64,000 nucleotides of DNA from Odontocerum albicorne (GCA_949825065.1 OX463841.1:23448916-23512915); one strand, 5' to 3'. Shown: positions 1 to 12,861, counted from the first letter of the stretch. The notes: generated from the sequence alone by a model not told the origin. Numbers and translations are program-made.

Positions 1-50
1 TTTCGAGTTATATTCCCGAAAATGCCCAAAACAAAAAAAATAGGTTCCCA

Positions 51-290
51 GTCTGGTAAAAGAGTACGTCAGGTAACAATAATTTTAATGTGGCGAGTAC
101 ATGTGCAAGTGTTGTAGTCTCAACACGTGCGCTTGTATTGCCAATACTTGGAGTGACGAATCGCGAGTTCCGTGCCTAATTCAAGTGGTTCTAAACCTGA
201 AGGCTCGACCAATGGGTACAAAACTGTTTCCCGGCTACGCGTTTCAATATGTCTGCATTACCAATTTGGATATGTTGAAGGATACCATAC
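51..290 (+). repeat. SINE-like body, copy at window start
   Basis: It matches the body of the SINE at 2390-2640 from TCTGGTAAAAGAGTACGT through GTTGAAGGATACCATACG. The head may be cut by the window edge. A 93-codon frame here is explained by this repeat and is not treated as a gene. Confidence 0.55.
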
Positions 291-1129
291 GAAAGAAAAT
301 GAAGTTAAAAACGCAAAAAAGATGTAAATTCTATCATATTTTCAACGCACATTTTGATAAAAGTTTCCATGTTACTTTGTAGTTATAGGTATGGCTTTCT
401 TATGAAAATACATCACCAGTTTCATGTATGGTAACTATTTCGTTTAATATATTCCTTACAGCTCATAACATATAGGTAGAGAGACTTCTCCAAGTTGTGC
501 ACTGCTCTTTATATTTTAATCTAATATTTATTTATCATAATACGAGTATCCCATTTTCACTCGAGGTATGGTTATCGAGTACCTTATTATTTAAATTTAA
601 AAAAATATTTTATCATACAAAATGAAAATCCGGGTTCATTTATTTTTTGCATAATATACTGTATAATTAATTGGTTTTCAATGCTGCACATTTTTTGTAA
701 TTGTTTGTACGATTTCTTTTATTTTATTTACATCAATTAACTTTAATAATCTTCACAGAAAAATGCGGATGTATTCAATGTTTTATAATATTTTCAAATT
801 CTCAAGTGTTAATCTCATATGCAATACATTAAATTAATTTATTTTGATGAATAATCCGGAATCTGCTCGTTGATTTTATTTCCAAGCATTATGTTCGACA
901 TTTTCTCTTTGTGTGTTCTTTAGTTGGAAAATGTTTTTATTTTTCCTTTAACCGTATCTTTGCATTGGGCATTGCTTCGTCAGTTGAGAATTTTTAAAAA
1001 ACACATTCCAATCTAATAATATAACTAAACCGATACATTCGATTGAAAAAATATGCAGTACTTAACATAAGATGGGGAAAGAAGATTGTGATGGTTTTTC
1101 CACGTCCAAATCAATAAAATTTTGAAACG
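291..1129. other. AT-rich spacer, nothing recognised
   Basis: Very AT-rich, no frame above 60 codons with any signature, no repeat that I can pair, apart from one TACGAGTA at 541. Confidence 0.6.
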
Positions 1130-1262
1130 AAAAGCGTTTATAATATAGTAGACGTTTGGAGGTAGCAGAAGCGAAAGATGTGTGCCAGGATAGAATGCAG
1201 TAGAAATGTATTCTTTTTGCCTATCCCAATTGGGACATGGCGTGATGGTGGTGATGTAAATA
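1130..1262 (+). mobile_element. LINE 3' tail fragment
   Basis: GAGGTAGCAGAAGC...GATGTGTGCCAGGATAGA leads into a tail resembling other LINE ends in the window (CTATCCCAATTGGGACATGG, then CGTGATGGTGGTGATG). Only the extreme 3' end is present, as usual for 5'-truncated LINEs. Confidence 0.6.
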
Positions 1263-1483
1263 TATTATTTTTTTAGCAGATAAAACAAGCAATCGCCATA
1301 ATGTCTCAATTATTCTTCATATTTTATTTTATTTTTTTCTGCATTGTGATCAATCTAGATACTTTATCGTCAAATTACATTTTTTAAACAATTAAAACTT
1401 TATAATCAATTAGTTAGTAAACTTTCATGAAATTCACCCCAATTACAAAATTATCAAAAATTTCGGTGTTTACTTTGTGGAAC

Positions 1484-1690
1484 ATCATATTTAAATATTT
1501 TGTTATTACACTAATTACATTAATTTTTGCGAGACGTGTTTCTATATCATTCATTCTCTTCAGGCAAAGTAAAGAGAGCATCGAGATGTCTGAATACAGC
1601 CTGGAGATAGGAGGTAGAAACACGTGTCACGGGGATTAATGTAATTTGTGAAATAACAAAGTAATTTGTTATTAAATATTCTAAATATAC
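1484..1690. repeat. Imperfect inverted repeat, MITE-like
   Basis: The left arm (about 1484-1548) and right arm (about 1612-1690) are imperfect reverse complements, sharing ATTACATTAAT and ACGTGTTTCTA. The centre holds CTCTTCAGGC...AAAGAG. The right end, ATAACAAAGTAATTTGTTATT, recurs in the palindrome at 2075-2165. Frames on both strands here mirror each other and are not genes. Confidence 0.7.
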
Positions 1691-2074
1691 AACAATTTTA
1701 GTAAATATTTTGAGCTTGAACATTTTTATCTTCATATTTAAAGCTGAATTCCAACTTGACGTTTAAATCTAAAAAATAATAAGAATATTTTGATGTACTC
1801 GTATGTTATATTTATAAAAATAACCCGACCGACAAAACGCATTTGGTTTATTTGACATAAATATATTATTTGTTAAATTCGATTGGGAAAAAAATTCATA
1901 TAAGTCTATAAAAAGTATTTGGATTTATCCTCAATTATTTTATTCTAGTTAAAATGTGGATATGCAAAAATACCTATTTTTGCATATTTATATCTATTTT
2001 ATATATTTTGAGGTATTTGTGTAAATGCAAGAGCAATCTGAAATTTTAGGATCGACTTAAACCATAAAATATTA

Positions 2075-2165
2075 AAAAATAAATTACTTTGTTATTCCAC
2101 TAAATATTGGAATTTTAGTGGACTAATAAGTAGTATAACAAAGTAATTTATTGTTAAATATTCTT
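2075..2165. repeat. Palindrome related to 1484-1690
   Basis: AATAAATTACTTTGTTAT (about 2080) pairs with ATAACAAAGTAATTTATT (about 2137), and inside them CCACTAAA pairs with TTTAGTGG. The outer arm matches the right end of the inverted repeat at 1484-1690, so the two are probably members of one small foldback family. Confidence 0.72.
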
Positions 2166-2267
2166 ATATGGAGTTCCCCAAAGTTAAATTCGAAACCTTT
2201 GGTAAATCACAAACCATTTGATTGGCTGTATTTTTTTCGAGATCTCCTCTTTCGATATTTCAAAACA

Positions 2268-2640
2268 AGTTGAACGACAACCTCCGTGGCCTAGTTGGTA
2301 AGACATTTGTCTTCCACCCGGATGTTTTGGGTTCGATTTTCGATGATAGTAAAAGGAAAATAAGAAAGAGAGACATTTTTTTCTTTTCGTCTGGTAAAAG
2401 AGTTCGTTAGGTAACAATATTTACACGTGCTGAGTACGTGTGCGAGCGTTGTTGCCTCTTCACGTGCAATAGTGTTACAAACACGTGCATTGACGAACTA
2501 CGAATTCCGTGCCCACTTTAGTTAGTGGTTATCGATTACTAGACTGAAGACAATATTGTCTCTCGGCTACACCCTTCAGTATATTTGAATTACCAATTCG
2601 GATGTGTTGAAGGGTATCATACGTAATAAATAAGGTAAAT
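2268..2640 (+). mobile_element. tRNA-derived SINE, second family
   Basis: A tRNA-like head (2277-2347) carries an A box, TGGCCTAGTTGG, and a B box, GGGTTCGATTTTC. It is followed by a body beginning near TCTGGTAAAAGAGTTCG that also occurs, without a clear head, at 51-290 and, diverged, at 34030-34265. Shared body words include AACACGTGC, GACGAA and TTGAAGG(G/A)TA. This looks like a SINE family distinct from the more frequent one. Confidence 0.6.
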
Positions 2641-3099
2641 GCTGTTTTATGACTTGATGGTTTTCACATATAAATATCGATCCCAATAGCCAAACAGCAA
2701 AATGAAGACTACTTATTCGAAATAACAAGAATATAAATAACGGTATATCATGCAGCTGTAAATGTCATATTAAGACCTCATTAAATAATTGTAGTGTTAA
2801 ATACAATACAATACAAATATATTGCTTTCAATAAATCTTTCGGGATTTTTGAGGTCAGTTTATTGAAATACTATTGTTATTCTCTTTTGACGTATGTAAC
2901 GGGATACACTATTTGTAGGATAGGCGATGCGATGCGTATGTTATATGAAAGCTTGAAACCTCAGCCTACAAAGTGGGTCAATTGTAGGTTTTAAAGGTCA
3001 GGATCGAAGCATTCACTTATTATTATAGACTCGGACAAATAAGGAGAATCATGATCGAAGAACCTTATGTTATAGGGTGATATAATAGTTTCATTGGGA

Positions 3100-3500
3100 G
3101 TTATCCTGAAATCTCCTGGTTGGATGTCAAGCGTTTTACCAATTGAACCACGGAGTTCGTTTATTTGTCATTTATTTGTTTTTTTTACTTGACTTTAAAC
3201 GAATATTTTTTTGTAAAATGTCTCATGGAAAAAAAACTTTATTGTATCCAAGATGAGCTGGTTGGTTGGAAGAAATTCTGGATAGCAATAATCCTGCCAG
3301 ATGTACCATGTATAAGAATTTAAACGAATATTTTTTTTGTAAAATCTGTCATGGATAAAAACTGTTAAATATATCCAAGATGAGGTGGTTTGTTGAAAGA
3401 AATTCTGGATAGCAAAAGAATTTTCAACACAGCAATAATCCCGCCAGGTAGTACATGGAATATTACCACGGAAGTGTAATACAATGCAATATAGCATATA
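3100..3500. repeat. SINE fragments, partly duplicated
   Basis: At 3100-3166 there is a - strand tRNA-like head (GTTTTACCAATTGAACCACG is the A box complement). From 3196 a + strand SINE 3' region appears twice (3196-3300 and 3323-3445), each with ATCCAAGATGAG, TGGTT and GAAATTCTGGATAGCA, ending with GAAGTGTAATACAATGCAAT near 3475. The - strand 100-codon frame over it is a shadow. Confidence 0.55.
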
Positions 3501-3639
3501 TATAGAATATTAATAACAGTATATTACGTCAGAAACAGTTTCATTTTTGTAAAAATGACTTGAGACTTTCGTATGCGAATATATATAATATTTTTTCACA
3601 TCACTTCAATTACTTTTATTAGATTATCTTAAAACTGAT

Positions 3640-4270
3640 AAGCTCGGACGGTCGCGTGCGTTATACGTATTCTTCCGTCTAGCGAAGGCGTTGAATACAT
3701 CATGAATTCCTTAATGTGCTTTCATAGATCGCTAATTGAAGGTTTGTGCGAAGCTGTTAAAGAAGTATATATATATAATTATTACCTCACGGGCAATTAA
3801 GTATTCGTTAGCTCTTTCTTGCCTTTACCACGAACGGATTCAGTTGGATGTTATCCATTCATGTTTCCTTCCCATGGTGGAAGATGCCGCCGATTGAAAT
3901 GCCTGCGCAGATAGATGCAACCTTCGTGGCATAATTATTTTATTGTCCGCTGGTCCAGTGTCTTTGTTTCCGTTATTCGCGCCACATTTTCACTTTCGGG
4001 TTTTGGCACTTGACGTAGGCTATATTGCATGCGCACCCATAACTCGTTTTTCGACAGTACGCCGCCGACTCTTGGCAACGGAATGCATCTCATCTCCGAT
4101 TCGTGCGCCCCGAATGTGGGTTTATTGAAGAAAAAAATAGTTGCATGGCAGCTTTCCTCGTCTCCTTTGTTGGTCAACTTGCCTCAAAATGCAATTACTC
4201 TAATCAAATTGCGAAAGTAAATTGCGAACGATTTGCTCTGATTTCTCAAAGCGCTTTCTTTTTGCGCTTG
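3640..4270. other. Balanced-composition segment, no gene found
   Basis: This stretch is less AT-rich than its neighbours and does not match any repeat in the window. Short overlapping frames occur on both strands (60-88 codons) without a domain or splice logic. It could be a conserved non-coding or regulatory segment; nothing in the sequence proves that. Confidence 0.35.
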
Positions 4271-4379
4271 AAATTTAATCTTTGCGATTTGTTTATGACA
4301 TATATTATCATCCTGCAAAACACATTTTAAAGAAAATAGCGACAAAAAAACAAAAACTATTAGTAAATTTGATAATATA

Positions 4380-4575
4380 ATCGACGAGGAAGAAGTAGAA
4401 TGAAAAAACAGTGGAAGAAGAGAGTTGGATAAATCTTAACTGAGGGAAAAGTAAGAAGAGCATTAAAACGAGGTGTATGAATGTTGATGAAGCGAGAGAT
4501 GTGTGATCTGACCTCTCTGCTTGCTTCAAAAGAATCACGGTGTGCTGGCACGTACATATTAATCGTTCAAGCATT
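4380..4575 (+). mobile_element. Possible LINE C-terminal tail
   Basis: The sequence around AAGAGCATTAAAACGAGG, TGTATGAATGTTGATGAAGC and GAGAGATGTGTGATCTGAC resembles the last codons of the RTE-like LINE family seen elsewhere in the window (VRSIKTRRCMNVDEA-like). It is heavily mutated. The 88-codon frame on the opposite strand is a shadow. Confidence 0.4.
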
Positions 4576-5061
4576 CGATTTTATTTCGGATGTTGCTAAA
4601 AGAGAAATATGATTAATCACACAAATCATATATATTTTTTACAAACACTAGGCGCGTATGCTACCTTATAAAAATTCCTGACAGCTTTTAAGAAATCTCG
4701 AGCCAAGACTGTCGAGTTTCCCTGACCGGATAGTATAAGAAGGTGGATAAGTATTCTAATATTTTTTACAAATGACTTAGTATGAAATGATTAAGCTCGT
4801 TATCTAATATTTGAGTTGTATCACATATAGTAAACAAGATCATCTATTAATCATTGGGTAATGCACGCTAGAATTATTTCCTTACTTCAGCATTACTGCT
4901 AGAGTTGATGGTCTAACCTAACTTTATTTTCCATTAGTGGAAGTCTAGTAATTGCATGCCATATGTCATGTTACTTGGAAGTTTACTCAAGATTTTGTGG
5001 GATTGTTAATAACTGTAAATATTATTTGATTATATGTTTAGAACTGGAAGCTTATACATTG

Positions 5062-5282
5062 ACGACCTCTGTAGATTGGTTGGTATGACACCAGTATTCC
5101 AACTTGGGAATTGTGGGTTCGATTCCCGTTGATACCCAGATTTTTACTAAAAAGTTCTAGTCTGGGTTTGATTTAAGGCTTTTTAACACATTTCTGGTTA
5201 GTTGGAAGAGTTACTACTTGACAATAAAATCGCCATGTTTTACTATATGCAACGAAAGTGTAATACAATATAATACATTCGA
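5062..5282 (+). mobile_element. tRNA-derived SINE, main family
   Basis: The tRNA-like head includes GTGGGTTCGATTCCCGTTGA (B box). The body shares TTCTAGTCTGG, TTTAACACATTTCTGGTTAG and TTGGAAGAG, and the tail reads CAACGAAAGTGTAATACAA. It is one of the more complete copies and helps define the family consensus together with the copies at 24601 and 34276. Confidence 0.75.
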
Positions 5283-8200
5283 TTAGAGAGTTGATGTTAA
5301 TTAAGTGAATATTTCGGAGATCTGTAAAAGAGTTGACTACATAAAAGATGAGTGTAATCATTTAAATGTACGAGTATTATAGACTTTTTCAATTGAATAA
5401 TTAGTTTTGGATTAGATTGAGTTTATATAGAGATTAAATAAATATACTTTTACTCGTAAAGTTTTTAAAAATTCATATTCTAGAATATGAGAGGCTAACG
5501 ATAATTGTATTATTTGTAGCCTTTAAATATATAATTCAATACATCATGAGGATTGCTTGATTTGCAAATAAAAGGTAGTACCCCCAAATATTTTCACCTA
5601 AAATTTAGTTGATAACGGTTGAAACTTGTTTCGGTGTTTATTTTCCACAGTAGCTTGCTTTTTATGTAATTTCACCAAAAAACATTGTTCGGTTATCGAC
5701 TATTCGTTCATCTCACTGCTTTAGAAACCAATCACCGAAAGTAATGAAATACATAAATTATCATATTTCTATCCTATAAGACATTTATTTCAACGCTTCT
5801 TCATAAGTTTACAATCTTCACGTTATAGAAGTACAGTTTAATTTTATCCCGGTAGGTTCGTGATATTAATGATAATATTATACAATAGTTTATGAACACG
5901 TTACATTGCCAGCTGAACACATAAACAGTTATCGGACTGAGTTTCTTTGAATAATGCAAAACTGTAGCGTATTGTGTATTATGAGAATATGGATTTGCCG
6001 TGGGATTTGCTGCCATGTCTAATTGGCATTTTTTCCGGATTTTACAGAACACGGAAGTAATATTCCACAGTAATATCATTTTCATTGAAGTAACTCCTTT
6101 TTTAATCGTTTAGCCTTGAACGTAAATCGCCTCCTAAAAATATTAAGTTTGTTTCAAATAATTTCATAATTATTGGTATTTGCATATTACATTGTAGTTA
6201 CGTATACAACGTGCAGTCCCTAATTCGGTTTTAACGACAGATTAATTGGATGATGGTTTGGGAGTATGTTACACTCACGAAGTTATTATGCTTTTTTATA
6301 GTTAGATCCTATCGTTTCTTGGCTTCGTGTCGCGTTTATTTACTTTCAACAATTTTTTTTATCGAATTACAATTTATTTCTACGTGAAAAACGAAGGAAT
6401 CTTATACAATACTTATAAATAACGTTTATTTTTACGTTTAAATAAATCTAAAAGATTATTATTCACCATGCTACAAGTTTTTGTTTATTTACCGGTTTCG
6501 CTCGGCGAGTATCTTCAGAATTTAATTATTCCGAAGGTGCTCGCTAATCGAAACCTTTTAATGGACAAAAAGTTATTGAAATCACATTAAATAAACTTGA
6601 TTTATTTTGTTGTATTATAGAGTTTCATTAAAAAATTTCAGAGAAGAAGCTTTTGTATTTTTTTACTTGAGTTCTGAAAAAGGTTATACTCGTATATTGG
6701 CATTCCAGATATTCTCAAAAATACCAAGTTAATTTTAGAAAAGTGTATTATTTGGAAACTTGTAATTGGGAATTAATTCAATATACTTTTGATTCTTTCA
6801 ATTGCTTTTTATTTCATGCGATTTCAGTTATTAACTGACCCCACGTGCTGTTACCATATTTTTAAATATATATTTTATTCAAAATTCTCTATATTGTCAG
6901 TTCATTGTTATTTTCTAATTTCGATCTTCTTTTTGCGGATCACAAAATATGCAATTAATTGCTGGCCAAAAAGTCAAACTACTGTGGAATTTATATTGAC
7001 CAATTTATATTTTGTGTACAAGTTATAATACGATTCTTTGGCATGTTTAGGCCACCTCTACTACTACCACATTTCACATATGTGATATACTCGTATATTT
7101 CTTCTTTTCTTGTACTTGATGTCTATTATTATGTCACTCTGCCTTTTATAAAGTATATTCATTGTAATTTATTCTCATTTTTGTCGAAATTAACGAACTA
7201 TTTTTTAATACTAAGAATATACTAAACTCGGAAGTCCTGGGTTCATATTATGAACCAGTTAAGAAATAAAAAAATCTCACTGAGCGCATATCACAAATGG
7301 TAGCATTTGATTCATATAATCCATTTGAGTTTAACTGCTAACAAAGCGATACAAAAAACCTTCTGAGATATGAAGACTCATCATATTTTAGATACTCGTA
7401 GTTGGCTTAATCCCACGCCATTTACTTGTTTATTTTATTCATTCTCTTTTTTTACATTATAAGGAAATATAATGGAATAACAAAAGTAACAGTTTAAAAA
7501 TATATATTTCAAATAATCATATGTTCCTCTCCATCCATCATATTTAATTTTTGTGCTTAGATACCGCAGATTGTTGACCGATTCACTAGGAATTCTTGTT
7601 TTTAGTCACTGTTTATCACATGTGTCAATTATATTTTTATAACAAAAAGAACATTAAAAAATCTAGATATAGCTGAGATTTTTACACTTTTTTAATTTAA
7701 TGAACAAAACAATAATAACATGCCTAACAAACATAACCACACTCAAATAGATCTTTGGGAAATGGCGTGATGGTATGTATGCAAATCTTGAAAATATTTG
7801 CTTAGATCAGCAAACATTTTGTACCAACCTTATTGCTAATATTATCCGAGACAATTGTGAGATGGTGGTGGACATTGTGAGATAAGGAAGACAATGGAGA
7901 TGACAATGGCACACGCATATGGAAAGAATTGATAACTCAAAAATAGCACACATTGTAATGCGTGGCAGTTGAATTGGCAACCGACCTCCAGGATGGAAAT
8001 AGCTATTAATCTATGTACTAGGTCACTAGGAGATACCTACCTGATAATTAACATACCAAAGGACTAAGAATGATAGGAAAATATATTTAAAACATTAATA
8101 GAAAAGTAGTTGCCGATGATTATAGTGATATAATAAATATTTCATTTTAAATACGTGACCATAATAAATATATGGCTATCGTAAATGTAGAAAAATAACG

Positions 8201-9779
8201 CTGTCGCATTTTTAAATCTGTGGATTTGTGATAAAATTTTATTTCCTTTGCAAGACGAGATATTTAAAAAAAAATATTGCCTTTATGAAAATTATGGAGT
8301 GAGTGCTGAAATGGTCCGCTTTCTGAAATCAAGATGTCCCCCATCAGAATTTTTATTTCCACGTATTTGATCATAATCAAATTGAAGAATTCTCGGAAGG
8401 TTTTCGTTGTGCGAGCTGTTGGAAATTGAAGGAAAGGATGAGGCACCCGGAATACCAATATCGCGGAAATTATCCTGTCTGCTTAGGTTACATGAATTGA
8501 TTGATTTTGTTGGCTTCGATTATATGGAACAGTGTGTGAAATGTCGGCAATAACCTGCTTTCATTTTAATACACCCATATCTCGCTTTACGGATCCTCTT
8601 TTAACGGAATTTCTTTAGAACGGAATTTAAAAAAAAACAAAAAAAATCGCTTAGCGAAAAAAAACTCGATGTACGAAATATTTTTAAATTAACGATTGAG
8701 ACCGACAAAACACCCGCACCAGAGTAATCTACAGGATTTGTCTCAGAAAATTATAATCGAGTTTCTTCCTAAAAATTCTACACCCATAATGTAGCCAATG
8801 GATTAAGGCGTTTAAATCATATTATTTACGGAGAACTTTTCGTCAACTTACTCGTATTGACGGTACTGATCGGGGAAATTTTTCATTATTTAGAGAATTT
8901 GGGGAGAAATTTAATATCCAGAATGCACTGGATAATATCAATGAGTCGGGGCAAGACATCATGCAACAACATACTCGTATGAATTGTGCATGGAAAAATA
9001 TTTGGCTAAGGATCACAATGGAAGACAATCATCTTGTGTTGTGAATATTTGTATTACATATGTACGAGTATTACATATTATAGAATAAACTACATTGTTT
9101 TTCTTCATGAAACACGTCATGCACATTTAATATGTAATTTATATGGAAAAAATAATTCGATTAACGTACAATTTTCACGGAATGTATTTTTTTCTCTAAA
9201 ACGAGGTATAGGTGTAACTCGGTTGATACGTTTGCACTAGTGTATAGGTGGTTAAGTTGTTGTAATCTTATTAAATATGTTCCCAACACATGATATATCA
9301 TTTTAGAGCTAAACGCGCATTATCATTACCCTTGCTGCTCATTTTGGAATGATTTTTCGGTTACAATCAGATGTTATATATTTGTATTTAAGAAAAAAAA
9401 ACTAAAAAAACCTTTACTTCAAAATGTTTCACACTCCTAATATTACTATATACTATTTTCATATACTCGTATGTTTATATTTACATCTAGATTTGTCCTT
9501 GTTTTAGTTTTTGGGTGTTTATTTTATCATAACATATAATATCGTTATTTCTTTTTTCCAATTGTCATGATACTCGTATAAGTCATCGATACTTAACTTA
9601 TTATGTTAATTATGCAACAAAAGCTGAATATGTGGAATAAATCGCTATAGTATAGAGCAATACATTCACAAGATATATGGATACATGAAAATGTTCATAA
9701 ACATATACAGGTATTTTTGCATTAACCAGGTCGTAGGTACATCTTAGTACGGCTATGGTAAATGCAAAATATTACTTGT
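5283..9779. other. AT-rich spacer rich in TACTCGTA octamers
   Basis: There is no gene, SINE or LINE that I can support across 4.5 kb. Frames reach 94 codons (5801-6085, - strand) but show no domain. Eleven TACGAGTA/TACTCGTA octamers lie here (5369, 5451, 6687, 7088, 7393, 8849, 8972, 9063, 9464, 9571, and a variant near 9936 just beyond), the densest part of the window. Confidence 0.55.
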
Positions 9780-10260
9780 GTTCCTTCACTGTACGTTTTC
9801 TCTTTAAGCCCATATTTATTGTATGCATCTATGATATTTTGATAAATTCTTATATTTTGATAAATAAAAAAAAACGGTTTCAATTTTTTTTGAGAAAATA
9901 ACGCGCATATGTTTATAATGTTATAAAAATATATAAACTCGTATAATAACTTAGCGTTCATACTATAACTGTTTTTTTTTCTCTGTATGTTTTCTCTTTA
10001 AGTTCATATCTTATATTATATACTTGTATGCATCTATTTTATGTTCTCGCATTAAAATATCGTTTTTTTTATTTTTTTATTCGAGAAAATAACACTTAAA
10101 TGTTTATAATGTTATAAAAACATATAAATTCGTAAATGTTTTTAAAAACGATCGTTCATATTAAGTCTTTTTTCTCAGTAGGTTTTCTCTTTAAGTTCGT
10201 ATCTTGTATATGCATCTATGTTATTTTCTTAAATTAAAAAATCGCTTTTGATTTATAGCC
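9780..10260 (+). repeat. 193-bp tandem repeat, about 2.4 units
   Basis: GTTTTCTCTTTAAG recurs at 9795, 9989 and 10182. Between the recurrences the order TATGCATCTAT, a T-rich run, GAGAAAATAAC, GTTTATAATGTTATAAAAA, then CGTTCATA is kept. The units have diverged, so the repeat is old. No reading frame is conserved. Confidence 0.85.
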
Positions 10261-11573
10261 GCTTGTATATATTCGGAATTATTTTTCATGCGCAGAACGG
10301 ACAACAGGGTTCACGTTAGCAAATGGGAAACTAAAGCAGCCGCCAGCTCGTCATCGATCGTTTGTTCGAGATGCTCTGATTCGCGCAACTAATGTGAATC
10401 GAGAAAATGCCCCGAGAAAGATGCACGAATCGGTTAATGTGCAAGTTGGATGAAATTATAGCGTATTCCGTGATAATCACGAGAGCTGTTGACCGAACAT
10501 TGTTCAATTAAGTTTCCAATTGAATCGTTGAGCGATTTTAGAAATGGAAATCATCCACCACGTCTCTGATACCACAAGTATACTGCTTTACACTTGTGGT
10601 ATCAGAGACGTACCAAGGCGCCTATTTAATTTGTTAAAATTGTACTTGTAAAAGTGCACCAAAACGCAATTAAAGGGTCTAATTAGTCAACATAATATGA
10701 TATGAGGATCAAAAACAACTTGAGGACACTAATTATAAGTATAGGACTGTAAAAAACAGTTGTTTATTGGTGTTCTTTGTTTTTCAAAGTAGCGTTAAAA
10801 ATGATCATTTCTAAAAGAATGTTTTGAATAACTTGTTTCTTAGAAAACTTCATTCTGATAAAGAATAAGCAAAAATCTGATTCGTATTAGATGAAACTGC
10901 TAACATTTTTTAGCTACCAGACTACATTTGTTTATAGTATTTAAAAAAAATGACGGCATTTTGACCATTTCAAACCATAAAATTAATATAAATATAATTA
11001 AATTTAGACCAATATTATATTGTATTGTATATTCATGTAAAAATATATAAGTTACTTAAATTCGTTCGTAATATCTTTATATCCTATTTGAATTGAGATA
11101 TTTTATTGTGGCATTCCGTCAAAATGGCACCCATGGTTACTACTTGATTGTACTTGACTGTAGCCCAAATACAGAACTGTGTAGCGGTATCTTTTCTCAT
11201 CCATCTAGTCTATAGTATATGCAACGGTGGTCGGGTGGGATGGTCAGTCATCTTGTAACAATAAACATTAAGTTGTATGCTTTGTTTCACGCTATGCGTA
11301 GCAATCAAATTGTATTGAAGAATGCATAGATTTATGCAGGGAATTATTTCCGGTCAATCAATGCACTTACTTACTTACTGTATTATGTATAATCTGACCA
11401 GACATACTGATATTGAGATATTAATCTTAACGTATGGAAATCAAAATTATCCATATCATTTCATTACATTAATTATTTGTATTATTGTCAATACTCATAT
11501 GTCAGAAGTATATTTAACTCCTACCATCACTTGAATTTGAGGTATTACGAAGGCCAGTGTTAAGATACAAGTG
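10261..11573. other. Spacer before mariner A
   Basis: 10290-10550 is less AT-rich and unique within the window. The perfect hairpin at 10560-10611 follows. The rest is AT-rich with no gene. A 70-codon frame at 11322-11534 has no recognisable content. Confidence 0.5.
10560..10611. repeat. Perfect 20-bp hairpin
   Basis: Arms 10560-10579 and 10592-10611 are exact reverse complements (GTCTCTGATACCACAA in the left arm), with a 12-base loop. The hairpin is isolated: no tandem copies or terminal repeats surround it, and pairing stops at both arm ends. Confidence 0.95.
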
Positions 11574-11575
11574 TA

Positions 11576-12861
11576 CGAGGGTTGCTAATTAAGTTTTGAG
11601 ATATGGCGACACCAGTGTAGATACGTCAAATCTGACATCAGCATCGTAAAGTTTGACGTTTTTAATGGTATACGTGCTCAAAAAGTTTTGTCATACGAGT
11701 GCTATTTGTGTTGTTTACAGTGACTTGAAAAATTCATATTGGCCTAAAATGGGATTAAATCGTGAACATTTTCGTGCAATTATTTTTTATGATTTTCGAC
11801 GTGGACTTACTCAACAAAAGTGTGCCGATCAACTCCCTACGACTTTTGGTGATGAAGCACCATCCCGGGCCACTGTGTTTCGCTGGTTTTCCGAATTCAA
11901 TCGTGGTCGTAATCGCTCCAGGACGAATTTCGTGAAGGTCGTCCAAAATCGGTTGTTGTGCCAGAAAACATCGATGCTGTGCGTGAACTGATATTGCAAG
12001 ATCGTCATGTGACTTATCATGAGATTGAGGCATGTTTGGGCATTAGTTCCACTCGCATACATTCAATATTGTATGACCATTTGGCCGTCAAAAAGATTTG
12101 TTCGTGTTGGATTCTGCATAATTTAACAATAAAAAAAAGACTCGTGTCGATTGGTCCAAAGAAATGTTGAAAAAAATCGATCGCGGTGCTTCAAAAGACG
12201 TCTATAAGATCGTGGCAGACGACGAATCATGGATCTATGCATATGAGCCAGAAACTAAACAGCAGTCAACTGTATGGGTCTTTCAAGACGAGCCAAATCC
12301 AACAAAAGTTGTTCGCGCACGAAGCACTTCGAAGAAAATGATGGCTTGTTTCTTCGGTATAAATGGTCATATCGCAACAGTGCCTTTAGTGAAAAGTCGT
12401 ACGGTCAATTCTGAATGGTACACCACCATTTGTTTGCCAGAAGTGTTCGGAGAAATGAGGAAAACCAACCGCCGAAGACGGATCATTCTCCACCACGACA
12501 ATGCGAGCTCTCACACATCTGCTCAAACAAGTGACTTTTTGAGCACTCAAAACATCGAATTGATGGGTCATCCGCCGTACAGCCCTGATTTGGCACCCAA
12601 TGACTTCTTTTTATTCCCGAACATCAAAAATAAATTGTGAGGTCAACGTTTTTCGACGCCTGAAGAAGCGGTTAATGCGTTCAAAACGCATGTTTTGAAG
12701 TTACCTCATTCGGAGTAAAAAAAGTGCTTCGAAAATTGGTTCAAACGCGTGCAAAAGTGTATTGATCTTCATGGAGATTATTTAAAAAAACAATAAAGCC
12801 ATTTTCGATGATAAATATTTGTTTTTACTTGTCTGTCTCAAAACTTAAGTAGCAACCCTCG
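11576..12861 (+). mobile_element. Mariner A, full-length DD34D mariner
   Basis: This 1286-bp Tc1/mariner element has terminal inverted repeats starting CGAGGGTTGCTA and ending in the reverse complement (CAACCCTCG), flanked by TA duplications at 11574-11575 and 12862-12863. The single transposase gene between them is broken. Mariner B at 28039-29261 is the same family. The terminal four bases, CGAG, are the ones found inside the octamer TACGAGTA scattered through the window. Confidence 0.95.
11749..12796 (+). pseudogene. Mariner A transposase, broken
   Basis: This is a cut-and-paste transposase that would bind the terminal repeats and insert at TA. The ATG at 11749 opens the N-terminal helix-turn-helix region (LNREHFRAIIFYDFRRG, then SRATVFRWFSEF). 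Compared with mariner B, one base is missing near 11912 and four near 12132, so the protein is spread over three frames. The catalytic region is recognisable: DDESWIYAYEPETKQQS (first Asp), HHDNASSHTSA (second Asp) and HPPYSPDLAPND (third Asp). The second-to-third spacing is 34 residues, so DD34D. Two in-frame stops follow, at 12638-12640 and inside the SE*KK motif near 12716. The element cannot supply its own transposase. Confidence 0.92.

Noticed and set aside
101..382. 93-codon frame at the start of the window
   Set aside because: It lies in a SINE-like repeat that recurs at 2390 and 34030 with different frames.
7740..7990. Possible LINE C-terminal remnant
   Set aside because: A tail-like GGAAATGGCGTGATGG and a W-rich stretch suggested it, but no conserved motif could be read in any frame.
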